Source: CAYRTV01 sp964505785
GTDB lineage: Bacteria > Acidobacteriota > Aminicenantia > Aminicenantales > Aminicenantaceae
Reading direction: 5' to 3'
Assembly: GCA_964505785.1 (NCBI GenBank)
Contig: CAZDJZ010000041.1
Span: 1-13,662, forward strand
Length of the DNA stretch: 13,662 nt
The position numbers and the translations under genes are program-made. The notes under the pieces are model-generated. The model was not told the origin of the DNA, ran no database searches, and saw only the letters and a program-made list of their open reading frames with translations. This document shows positions 6,883 to 13,636 of the stretch, piece by piece. How positions within the stretch are numbered: the first letter of the stretch is position 1; the number at the start of each line of letters is the position of its first letter.

Positions 6883-7006
6883 TGAAATAATGGGGATTAT
6901 AAATAAAATTTTTCCAAATTGCATAAAACAAAAAGTGATCGAAAAATTTTTAATCTTGCATATCATTAAAAATGAAACAATAATAATAAATATCCCCATT
7001 ATTTCA
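6883..7006. repeat. Perfect 15-bp inverted pair enclosing repeat B copy 2
   Basis: TGAAATAATGGGGAT at 6883-6897 is perfectly inverted at 6992-7006. The 94-bp AT-rich spacer holds repeat B copy 2 (6930-6988). The right arm ends 20 bp before the racemase start codon, so the structure lies in its leader. The arm sequence is unrelated to the arms of the matching structure at 60-173. Confidence 0.7.
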
Positions 7007-7026
7007 TCAATATCCCAGGAGGGGAG

Positions 7027-7767
7027 ATGACACGACGATACGATGACAAACGAACCATCGGGATCCTCGGCGGCATGGGGCCGGAAGCCACCGCCCGCAT
7101 GTTTGAGCTGATCATCAAAGCCACCGCCGCGGAAAAAGATCAGGACCACCCCAAAGTGATCATCTACTCCAATCCGGAAATCCCTCCCCGCACCGACGCC
7201 ATTTTCCGTTCCGGGCCCAGCCCGGTTCCGTTGCTGATTGAAGGTTTCCAATCCCTCAAACGCGCCGGCGCGCACTTTATAGTCATGCCCTGCATCACCG
7301 CCCATCATTTTCTGGAAGAAGTAAGGCGGGAGATCGATTTTGACCTCATCGACCTGGTAGATGAGACCCGGGACTGCATTTGCGGTCTGTCTCCTGAAGT
7401 GCATAAAGTCGGCATTTTGGCCAGCACCGGCACCCTCCAGGCCGAAATCTTCGACCAGACTTTTGAGCGCGCCAAGCTGGAAATCATTACCCCAACGAAA
7501 AGAATACAGAAAAAAGTAATGAAAGCGATTTTCGGCTCCAAGGGGCTTAAAGCGGGGTTCACGCAGGGCGAGGCCAAAGCCTGGCTGGCAGACGCGGCCG
7601 GCGAGCTCATCCAAAAAGGAGCGGAAGTGATTGTCGGGGGCTGTACGGAAATTCCGCTCGCTTTACAAGATGAAGAACTGCCGGTACCGTTTATAGATCC
7701 CATGCATTGCGCGGCCGCCGCCGCGGTGCGCCACGCCGGGTATCCGGTCAGAGGAGAAGAAAAATAG
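7027..7767 (+). CDS. Aspartate/glutamate racemase family protein
   Basis: This is a predicted 246-residue cofactor-independent amino-acid racemase, cytoplasmic, that would interconvert L- and D- acidic residues through two cysteines. The N-terminal IGILGGMGPEAT at 11-22 is the family opening. The two catalytic cysteines fit C89 (MPCITAHHF) and C206 (GGCTEIPLAL). Most relatives have Asn right after the first cysteine (PCNTAH); here it is Ile90, which may alter substrate or activity. The ATG at 7027 follows GGAGG with 4 nt spacing. It is the first gene of a tight pair with the C69 dipeptidase, 14 bp apart. This pairing suggests that acidic or D-residues freed from peptides are its substrate. 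Whether it acts on Asp, Glu or another substrate is unknown. Confidence 0.85.
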   Translation: MTRRYDDKRTIGILGGMGPEATARMFELIIKATAAEKDQDHPKVIIYSNPEIPPRTDAIFRSGPSPVPLLIEGFQSLKRAGAHFIVMPCITAHHFLEEVRREIDFDLIDLVDETRDCICGLSPEVHKVGILASTGTLQAEIFDQTFERAKLEIITPTKRIQKKVMKAIFGSKGLKAGFTQGEAKAWLADAAGELIQKGAEVIVGGCTEIPLALQDEELPVPFIDPMHCAAAAAVRHAGYPVRGEEK

Positions 7768-7781
7768 GAGGACGAATATTC

Positions 7782-9536
7782 ATGCAAAAAAACGCCAGAC
7801 TTATCAAATGGAGCATCCTGATAATCATACCGGCCGCCGTATTCCTGCTGGTGGCGACCGGACCCAACCATTTATCCGATTCAGATGTCTTTCCGGTCTA
7901 CCCCGAAGGATGCACCTCTATACTCGTCGGTAAAGAAGCCTCGGTAGACGGCTCGGTCATGACCACCCATACCGCCGACTGCGGCGTATGCGATTTTACC
8001 TTTCATTTTGTCCCGGCCGCCGACCATGAAAAAGGGGCTGAGCGCAAAATTTATCACATCAATCAGATCAAAACCTGGCCGCCGGAAACCGGAGGCAAAT
8101 GGGTGAAAACCCTGGAGGAAGGGGACACCGGCAAGACCATCCCCCAGGTGCCCCATACCTTTTCCTATATTCATGGTGTGTTCGGCTACATGAACGAACA
8201 CCAGCTGGCCATGGGTGAATCCACCATCGGGTGCCGCTCCAAAATGCGCAATCCCACTCCGGCTGCCACCTTTGACATCACCATGCTGACGCTCATCGCC
8301 ATGGAGCGCTGCAAAACCGCCCGGGAAGCGATTAAACTCATGGGCAGACTGGCCGAAGAGCACGGTTACGGCTTTCATGACAGCGGCGAGATGCTGGCCG
8401 TAGCCGACGCGGAGGAAGCCTGGATTTTCGAGATCATGCCGGTCGGCCCGCTGTGGACACCGGAAAGCGGCAAACCGGGCGCGGTTTGGTGCGCGCAGCG
8501 CGTGCCCGACGATCATGTCAGCGTCTGCCCCAATGAATCGCGCATCGGCGAAATCGATATGGATGACAAAGAATATTTTCTGGCTTCCCCTAACGCCGTA
8601 TCATACGCCGTTGAAAACGGATTCTACGACCCGGAAAGCGGCGAGCCTTTTAACTGGAAAAAAGCCTACTCCCCCACTGAAGGCAGCGCCGAAAGCACGC
8701 AGGGCCGGAGGGGCCGGCTGTGGCGCTTTTTTGACATGGCCGCGCCCTCACAGAATTTCAGCGCCGATACGCCCAATATGGATTTCCCCTTCTCGGTCAA
8801 ACCGGATAAAAAGGTGTCCTTAAGCGATGTCATGGCCATGACCCGGGATAAGTATCAGGGGACCCGCTTCGATCCCGCGGACGGCCTGACCGGAGGCCCC
8901 TTCCAAAATCCCAACCTGTTCTGGGGCTTTAAGCACGGGGAGGACCGCTACAACGCCCCCCGCTGTATTTCCGTCCCCAATGTCGAATACACCACCATCA
9001 CCGTTTGCCGCGACTGGCTGCCGGCGCCCATCGCCGGTATGGTGTGGCTGGCTTTCGGCGCCCAGGATACGTCCTGCTATATGCCGCTTTTCGCGGGCAT
9101 GACCCGGATTCCCGAATCCTTCAGCATCGGCGACCACTGGGTGTTTGACAGGGATTCGGCCCGCTGGGCATTTGATTATGTGGATTACCATGTCCAGCCG
9201 GTCTATGACCATGCCATCAAGGAGGTGCAGGCCGCCCAGGAACGATGGGAACAGGGCGCTATGGATAAGCTGCCCGCTATTGAGGAAACCGCCGCCGATA
9301 TCTACGCGGACGACCCGGCCAGGGCCCGGGAGTTTTTAACCGACTACGCGGTCAACTTCGCGGAAAATGTGATCAAGGCCTGGTGGGAGCTGGGCGATTC
9401 CCTGCTGGTTAAATACAACCACTTCCGCGTTTATGACTCGGAAAAACGCAATGCCGGCCGCCTGGATTATCCTGATTTCTGGAAAGAGGCCTTAGTCGAA
9501 CGCGAGGACCTGGAACCCTCCGGAGCCGGCCGCTAG
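7782..9536 (+). CDS. C69 family dipeptidase, exported or membrane-anchored
   Basis: This is a predicted 584-residue N-terminal-nucleophile peptidase of the PepD/C69 family, which splits dipeptides and some amide bonds. Residues 8-26 form one hydrophobic segment after a basic start, serving as an uncleaved anchor or signal. The nucleophile is most likely Cys44 in GCTSILVGKEASVDGS, exposed by removal of a short propeptide. The matching THTADC region follows at about 62-67. The ATG at 7782 has AGGAGG 10 nt upstream, overlapping the racemase stop codon. A longer frame from 7707 would run into the racemase gene and is rejected. It is GC-rich like its operon partner. Its last 83 bp are duplicated at 10907-10989. 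The substrate is not predictable beyond small peptides. Confidence 0.87.
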   Translation: MQKNARLIKWSILIIIPAAVFLLVATGPNHLSDSDVFPVYPEGCTSILVGKEASVDGSVMTTHTADCGVCDFTFHFVPAADHEKGAERKIYHINQIKTWPPETGGKWVKTLEEGDTGKTIPQVPHTFSYIHGVFGYMNEHQLAMGESTIGCRSKMRNPTPAATFDITMLTLIAMERCKTAREAIKLMGRLAEEHGYGFHDSGEMLAVADAEEAWIFEIMPVGPLWTPESGKPGAVWCAQRVPDDHVSVCPNESRIGEIDMDDKEYFLASPNAVSYAVENGFYDPESGEPFNWKKAYSPTEGSAESTQGRRGRLWRFFDMAAPSQNFSADTPNMDFPFSVKPDKKVSLSDVMAMTRDKYQGTRFDPADGLTGGPFQNPNLFWGFKHGEDRYNAPRCISVPNVEYTTITVCRDWLPAPIAGMVWLAFGAQDTSCYMPLFAGMTRIPESFSIGDHWVFDRDSARWAFDYVDYHVQPVYDHAIKEVQAAQERWEQGAMDKLPAIEETAADIYADDPARAREFLTDYAVNFAENVIKAWWELGDSLLVKYNHFRVYDSEKRNAGRLDYPDFWKEALVEREDLEPSGAGR

Positions 9537-9602
9537 AAGATGATAAAGGAACGCCGATTTTCATCGAAGCGGACAATGTCCCCGGATCAAAAAAAACAAG
9601 TC
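9454..9602. repeat. 149-bp direct repeat E, copy 1 (dipeptidase end plus MNT start)
   Basis: This copy spans the 3' end of the C69 dipeptidase gene and the 5' end of the MNT gene. It matches 10907-11054 with five substitutions and one A deletion in a homopolymer. Both copies face the same way and lie 1453 bp apart. Confidence 0.92.
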
Positions 9603-9977
9603 CGCCATCGTATAGCAGAGCTTATAAAAAAGAAGTCCAATATCGCATTCGCCTATATCCACGGGTCATTCGCGGCGGATGGGGCTTTCCGGGATATCGA
9701 TGTTTCGGTCTTTTTTATTGATAATTCCAGCTTGGATGAGGAAATAGAATTAGCCTCATTATTATCAAAAAAAATAAAAGCGGATGTGGATGTCACCCGT
9801 CTCAATCAGGCCCCCATTTATTTCCAGGCTTCTGTCATAACGAAAGGAAACCTTCTTTTCAGCCGGAATGATAATCTATGGACTGATTTTTTAGAAAAAA
9901 CCGGCAGAAAATACCGGGAATACGCTCATTTCCGCAACCTTTACCTGGGTATTGAAGGGATGATTGATCATGTCTGA
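9540..9977 (+). CDS. MNT-type nucleotidyltransferase antitoxin (MntA-like)
   Basis: This is a predicted minimal nucleotidyltransferase, partner of the HEPN toxin downstream. In studied pairs the MNT protein neutralises the toxin by adding AMP to a tyrosine. The active-site motif is IHGSFAADGAFRDIDVSVFF, with a third carboxylate likely in ADVDVTRLN. The GS to DxD spacing is 8 residues, shorter than the classical 10, as in a GSF..G..FRDID subgroup. The first ATG (9540) lies 3 nt after the dipeptidase stop with a poor ribosome site. An in-frame ATG at 9576 would give 133 residues and still keep the whole domain. The gene overlaps the toxin by 8 nt. It has no promoter of its own in view, so read-through from the dipeptidase operon is likely. 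Confidence 0.82.
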   Translation: MIKERRFSSKRTMSPDQKKQVRHRIAELIKKKSNIAFAYIHGSFAADGAFRDIDVSVFFIDNSSLDEEIELASLLSKKIKADVDVTRLNQAPIYFQASVITKGNLLFSRNDNLWTDFLEKTGRKYREYAHFRNLYLGIEGMIDHV

Positions 9978-10410
9978 CATCAATTTAGACAGAATAACAA
10001 AAAACAAAGCCGACATTTTAGACATCCAGCAGAAAATCCATGAGATCGTAGACAAGGATAAAAAATTATTTTTAAATGATGCAAGAAATCCATTAAGCCT
10101 GAAATATATGCTGATACAAGCCGTCGAAGCAATAACCGATTCCTGTCAGCATATATTAGCCAAGTCCTTTGGCGCACCATGTGTGGGTTATTCCGATTGT
10201 ATAGATAAAGCTGAAAAAAAGAATATCATTTCTGCAGCTCTTGCCGAAAAGTTAAAAAAGCTGGTTAATTTGCGTAATGCACTGATTCATCGATACTGGA
10301 TCATTGATGACGAGAAACTGCTGGAATTAACTAAAGACAACATCAAAGACCTCAAAGAATTCACAAACCAAATTGATAACTACATCTCTAACGAATTTCA
10401 GTCTGAATAA
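9970..10410 (+). CDS. HEPN-domain toxin (HepT-like, DUF86)
   Basis: This is a predicted 146-residue all-helical HEPN ribonuclease toxin. The RX4HXY motif is complete: R102, H107 and Y109 in RNALIHRYW. In known HepT/MntA systems this tyrosine is the AMPylation target. The ATG at 9970 is preferred over a TTG at 9964 because GAAGGGA lies 9 nt upstream. The 8-nt overlap with the antitoxin gene supports coupled translation. The AT-rich composition contrasts with the dipeptidase gene upstream and suggests insertion of the pair at that gene's 3' end. A strong terminator follows directly. Family and pairing are well supported; the RNA target is unknown. Confidence 0.85.
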   Translation: MSDINLDRITKNKADILDIQQKIHEIVDKDKKLFLNDARNPLSLKYMLIQAVEAITDSCQHILAKSFGAPCVGYSDCIDKAEKKNIISAALAEKLKKLVNLRNALIHRYWIIDDEKLLELTKDNIKDLKEFTNQIDNYISNEFQSE

Positions 10411-10414
10411 AAAC

Positions 10415-10445
10415 AGCATCTTCCATAATAAGATGCTTTTCTTTT
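10415..10445 (+). terminator. Rho-independent terminator after MNT/HEPN
   Basis: AGCATCTT at 10415-10422 pairs perfectly with AAGATGCT at 10430-10437 around a 7-nt loop. A T-rich run (TTTCTTTT) follows. It lies 4 nt after the HEPN stop and probably ends the whole racemase to HEPN transcript. Confidence 0.85.
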
Positions 10446-10487
10446 GACTATTTGTTTGAATGATTTGGCTCAGCAAGGCTCAGCAGA

Positions 10488-10857
10488 TCAATTTTCAATT
10501 GACGTGCTCTTGAACTCTGAAACAACCAAGTTTAAATAGTCCTCGTTTTCAATCAGAAAATACAGACGTCTGTTCTGTGCTTTGGCGTATGTGTAGCTTT
10601 CAACTCCGTATCTAGCGGAACTGTCCCAGATCAGTTTCCCGGCCAGTTTTCCGTCCGGGTCAAAAATATCATGGACAATGCCGTCTTCTCTCTTTTCAAA
10701 GGCCCGCACGTATAAGTACCCCTCGTCATCAATAAAAAACGAATGAAAGGGCGGCGCCTAGCCATAGACACCCATCTCCGCTATGTTATTTCGACTCGGA
10801 TCGATGGAGAAAACGGTATTTCCGCCATTTTGATATTCGGATTGCAAATTCCGGTTG
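10488..10857 (-). pseudogene. C-terminal fragment of a beta-propeller lipoprotein
   Basis: On the minus strand an open stretch of 74 codons plus upstream sequence reads SFFIDDEGYLYVRAFEK, then HDIFDPDGKLAGKLIW, and ends TSIEN. This aligns by eye with the tail of the intact propeller at 11081-12259 (FMVDDQGRLFVMTYEK, then YDIFNSEGVFIGRKSL). Further upstream the same frame continues (NTVFSIDPSRNNIAEMGVYG) but is broken by a TAG just before APPFHSFF. The signal peptide and most blades are missing, and upstream the sequence becomes short GATTCCGG-type repeats before repeat E. It is a truncated gene with an in-frame stop. Only the last one or two blades survive. Confidence 0.7.
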
Positions 10858-10906
10858 AAAGCGGCCGCCGATTCCGATTCAATCCGGCCACTGATTCCGG
10901 TTGATT

Positions 10907-11054
10907 CCGGCCGCCTGGATTACCCCGATTTCTGGAAAGAGGCCTTAGTCGAACGCGAGGACCTGGAACCCTCCGGAGCCGGCCGTTAGAAGATGATAAT
11001 GGAGCGCCGATTTTCATCGAAGCGGACAATGTCCCCGGATCAAAAAAACAAGTC
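10907..11054 (+). pseudogene. Repeat E copy 2: duplicated dipeptidase 3' end and MNT 5' end
   Basis: This is a second copy of 9454-9602. The dipeptidase part keeps the same reading frame to its stop codon, and its three substitutions (TAT/TAC, CCT/CCC, CGC/CGT) are all synonymous. The MNT part has one amino-acid change (Lys to Met) and one silent change. It then loses one A in the poly-A run, shifting the frame, and ends where it meets the downstream propeller tail. Neither gene is functional here. Confidence 0.85.
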
Positions 11055-11080
11055 TGATCAACGTCAAGAGAATCCAAGTA

Positions 11081-12259
11081 TTATTGGTTCGCATCATTTT
11101 TATATATCCATTTGATTTTGTAAATGTTCATTTCCATAAAACCATCTTCATTATATCGATAACAATATAATTTGTTCTTGCTGACAGTCTGATATTTAAC
11201 ACCAAAAGATAAATCCGCCCACCGAAGATTTAGGCTCTTTCTTCCGATGAACACGCCCTCTGAGTTGAATATATCATAAATAAATTCTCCCCGGGTTGAT
11301 CCCTTTTCGTAAGTCATGACAAAAAGCCGTCCTTGATCATCGACCATAAATAATTTTATTGGAGGCAAAGGATTTGGAATATATTCGTTTCTTTTTCCTG
11401 TCTCTTGATATTGAGGCCCCAAAATGGCCTTTTTTATCTCTAAAGAGGGGGATACAGGTTTGTAATCTTTTTGGATTTTTCTTATGAGGTTGCCATCAAG
11501 ATCATAGATCAAAAACTCATAACCTCTTTCTTCATTTATAATATAAATGCGGTCATTTCTGACCCGCCACATGAAATAAGGCGCAAGTCTTTCATTCCGA
11601 TAATGAAGTTTATAAACATCAAGATCTCTTATTTTTTTGAATTCAGGACTAAAAAGGGAAAGATTATATTGAGAATAAGTATTCGTTTTATATCCACTCC
11701 ATCCCCCCCAAAATAAATAATTTCCGTTTTTTAATATATCGCCCTTTGTTACCCTTGTTTTGAATCTATTTTCTTTATATAAATGACCGTCCTCATCAAA
11801 AAGAACAATTTTCTTTCCACGATCTGATATATAAAACTTATTTCCTGATATTCCCGGCCATGTCGGCATTTCAAGTTCACCCGGTCCTTGTCCTTTTTGA
11901 CCAAATGAGGTGATGAAATTTCCCTCACTGTCAAGTTTGTATATGAGATCCTTTTTGTTTTCCCAGCCGACAATGTATATATTTCCATTTGAATCCACAG
12001 TAAACTCACCCATTGACATCATTCCCCTGTCAACCAAATCTTTTCTTTCTTGGCTAATGGTCAATTCTTTTTCCAGGGCAAAGGTATAAGGCTCCCCGTT
12101 TATTTCATATGGTTCAATATGATTATGAATGACCTCAATTCCGTTCTCAATCCTTTTATCAATTTTTGTATTGTCCTTAGAACAAAATGATAACGCCAAG
12201 GCTGAGAAGCAAAGCACAAATATTTTTGTTAAATTTGTTAGTTTAGTAATAATCTGCAT
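11081..12259 (-). CDS. 6-bladed beta-propeller lipoprotein, paired with the radical SAM gene
   Basis: This is a predicted 392-residue lipid-anchored exported propeller protein of unknown role. The signal peptide covers 1-25, with Cys26 as the likely lipidation site (LALSFC; Phe at -1 is unusual). Blade motifs include FTVDSNGNIYIVGWENK, KLDSEGNFITSFG with GQGPGE at 123-128, IINEERGYEFLIYDLDGNLIRKI, and a closing MVDDQGRLFVMTYEK blade. The start codon is 5 bp after the radical SAM stop with no good ribosome site. Translation by coupling to the upstream gene is therefore likely, meaning the two form one operon. It is strongly AT-rich. It shares design with the gene at 1441-2616, and its tail resembles the pseudogene at 10488. 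It appears intact. Confidence 0.82.
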   Translation of the reverse strand: MQIITKLTNLTKIFVLCFSALALSFCSKDNTKIDKRIENGIEVIHNHIEPYEINGEPYTFALEKELTISQERKDLVDRGMMSMGEFTVDSNGNIYIVGWENKKDLIYKLDSEGNFITSFGQKGQGPGELEMPTWPGISGNKFYISDRGKKIVLFDEDGHLYKENRFKTRVTKGDILKNGNYLFWGGWSGYKTNTYSQYNLSLFSPEFKKIRDLDVYKLHYRNERLAPYFMWRVRNDRIYIINEERGYEFLIYDLDGNLIRKIQKDYKPVSPSLEIKKAILGPQYQETGKRNEYIPNPLPPIKLFMVDDQGRLFVMTYEKGSTRGEFIYDIFNSEGVFIGRKSLNLRWADLSFGVKYQTVSKNKLYCYRYNEDGFMEMNIYKIKWIYKNDANQ

Positions 12260-12264
12260 TTGGG

Positions 12265-13260
12265 CTATATTGATTTTCTTTTCATATAGTCTAAACGATT
12301 TTTTGTATATTCTATCTGTCTTTCGCTCACAAGGAAATCGAAGGCTTTTGGATTAGTTTCAAGTATTTCCAAATACAATTTTATATCTGATAGTAAATTA
12401 TACTTCATATTATTGCAATAAGTTCTTTTTTGTAGCTTGTCAAGCCTTTTTTTCCTTTTAGCAGCAACATAACAGGCTTTACAAAGTCTAATTGCCCAAC
12501 AATCTATGCAATCGACATCACATATCTCACAATATGCTTCTATAATTTTGAATATTTGATTAAGGTATAATCCAGTTTCAACATTTCCAATTGTTGTAAA
12601 ATCTGTCATTTTTTCACAAATAAAAAAATCGCCTTTTGAATCCACAAATAATTTTTCCCATCCTGGAATACATGCGCCGTTTGGGCTGCAAGATCCTTTT
12701 ATACTTTTAAAATTTCCCCGGTTATGTATTTTCCTTAGCCTTGCCAAAAATAACTTCTTCAGAAATGGGGAATAGTTCACATTTTTTTTTATCAGATTGT
12801 GTTTAAATTGACTTCTTAACTCTTTAATATATGATGAATCTAATGATCCAGGATTCTTTTTAATAAGTTCATTTAGATTTGACTCCCTTTTATTAACAAA
12901 AAATGGATTAGGTGAATATCCTTTCTCCTTGGATAAATTATCAAAAAAGTTTGCCTGGTCACTCAAATATGAATCTTGGACAATGGTTGTGTTGAATTTA
13001 ATTAATTGAAATGGATATTTTTTATTTTCGATTATGGATATATTTTTAATTATTTTGTCGAATGTTCCTTTTCCGTTTGGAAACATTCTATATGCGTCAT
13101 TTACATGATTAGGGCCATCTAAGCTAATCGTCAAAAAGAAATTATTTTTTTTCAAAAAATCAATTACGTTTTCCTTCAAAAGTGTTCCATTAGTTGTTAT
13201 TGAATAATAACCACATCTGAATCTTTCAATATAACTTGCGCAATAGAGATCTTTTATTTC
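12265..13260 (-). pseudogene. Radical SAM/SPASM-domain enzyme lacking its N-terminal iron-sulfur motif
   Basis: The frame begins within the radical SAM barrel (REIKDLYCASY, then YYSITTNGTLLKENV, ISLDGPNHVNDAYR). It ends with a SPASM-type region rich in cysteines (C164, C170, C188, C217, C220, C224, C227, C233, C236, C255, counted from the TTG at 13179). The DCWAIRLCKACY cluster resembles maturases of ribosomally made peptides. The CxxxCxxC motif that binds the catalytic cluster is absent. Upstream, the frame runs into an ABC-transporter fragment and a TGA at 13312-13314. No ATG start exists, only the internal TTG. The enzyme is therefore expected to be inactive for radical chemistry. The C-terminal half shows no frame damage, so the loss looks recent. 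The next gene, 5 bp on, is the propeller lipoprotein. Confidence 0.8.
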
Positions 13261-13415
13261 TCTCCCCCTGAAATCATCCCTCCTGTTTCTCCCACCATGA
13301 CTTCCATCTTCTCATCCAGCTTATTGATAAAATCAGAAGAGCCTGAAAGATTCGCAACTTTTTCGACTTCTTCTGCAGATGCCTCAGGTTTACTGTTGTT
13401 AATTCTCACAATAAT
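13254..13415 (-). pseudogene. Fragment of an ABC exporter ATP-binding domain
   Basis: A minus-strand frame ending at TAA 13254-13256 reads RINNSKPEASAEEVEKVANL, then SSDFINKLDEKMEVMVGE, then ISGGEK and stop. This fits the part of an ABC exporter nucleotide-binding domain running from the Q-loop side helix to the signature motif (usually LSGGQ/E followed by KQR). Walker A, the membrane domain, Walker B and the D and H loops are missing. It is joined out of frame to the radical SAM remnant. Loss of both ends makes it non-functional. Confidence 0.68.
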
Positions 13416-13455
13416 CTGACCTAATGGAAACGGTAAACTGAAATCCTACCCTAAT

Positions 13456-13531
13456 GGAAATGAATAAAATTCTTTCGGAAGTCGAGCGAAAATAATGAGC
13501 GAGCATTTCCGAAAGAATTTTATTCATTTCC
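13456..13531. repeat. Perfect 25-bp inverted repeat
   Basis: The arms at 13456-13480 and 13507-13531 are exact reverse complements (start GGAAATGAATAAAATTC), with a 26-nt spacer. The right arm overlaps the end of the transposase fragment. It may be a miniature element, a recombination scar or a bidirectional terminator. Just left of it, CCTAATGGAAA occurs twice (13420-13430 and 13450-13460). Confidence 0.85.
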
Positions 13532-13636
13532 GTTTCCAGCCGTCCATTCAAGCATGGCTAAAAGCGAATCCTCCTGAACGATAAACTCCACTAGAGGCTT
13601 TTTCAAGATTCCAGTATGATTCTTACCAGTAGCCAT
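13520..13636 (-). mobile_element. 5' fragment of an IS256-like transposase gene
   Basis: From an ATG at 13634-13636 with AAGGAGAG upstream, the minus strand encodes 38 residues. These include GILKKPLVEF and QEDSLLAMLEW, resembling the N-terminus of IS256-family transposases, where the EDxLLxMLEWL segment is typical. The frame then hits TAA inside the right arm of the inverted repeat. The rest of the transposase is absent, so this is an insertion-sequence remnant. The family call rests on one short motif. Confidence 0.5.

Noticed and set aside
6769..7614. Long minus-strand frame of 281 codons
   Set aside because: It lies opposite the racemase gene, which has clear family motifs and a good ribosome site. 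The rest covers repeats A and B. Its product shows no recognisable domain.
7707..7781. Longer N-terminus for the C69 dipeptidase
   Set aside because: The added 25 residues are arginine-rich translation of the racemase 3' end in another frame. The ATG at 7782 has AGGAGG upstream and opens directly into a membrane segment.
7881..9212. Minus-strand frames opposite the C69 dipeptidase
   Set aside because: They are antisense shadows of a GC-rich gene, with no recognisable domains and no ribosome sites.
10781..11077. Minus-strand frame of 98 codons
   Set aside because: It covers repeat E copy 2 and part of the propeller pseudogene in other frames. The real reading frames there are the plus-strand dipeptidase tail and a different minus-strand propeller frame.
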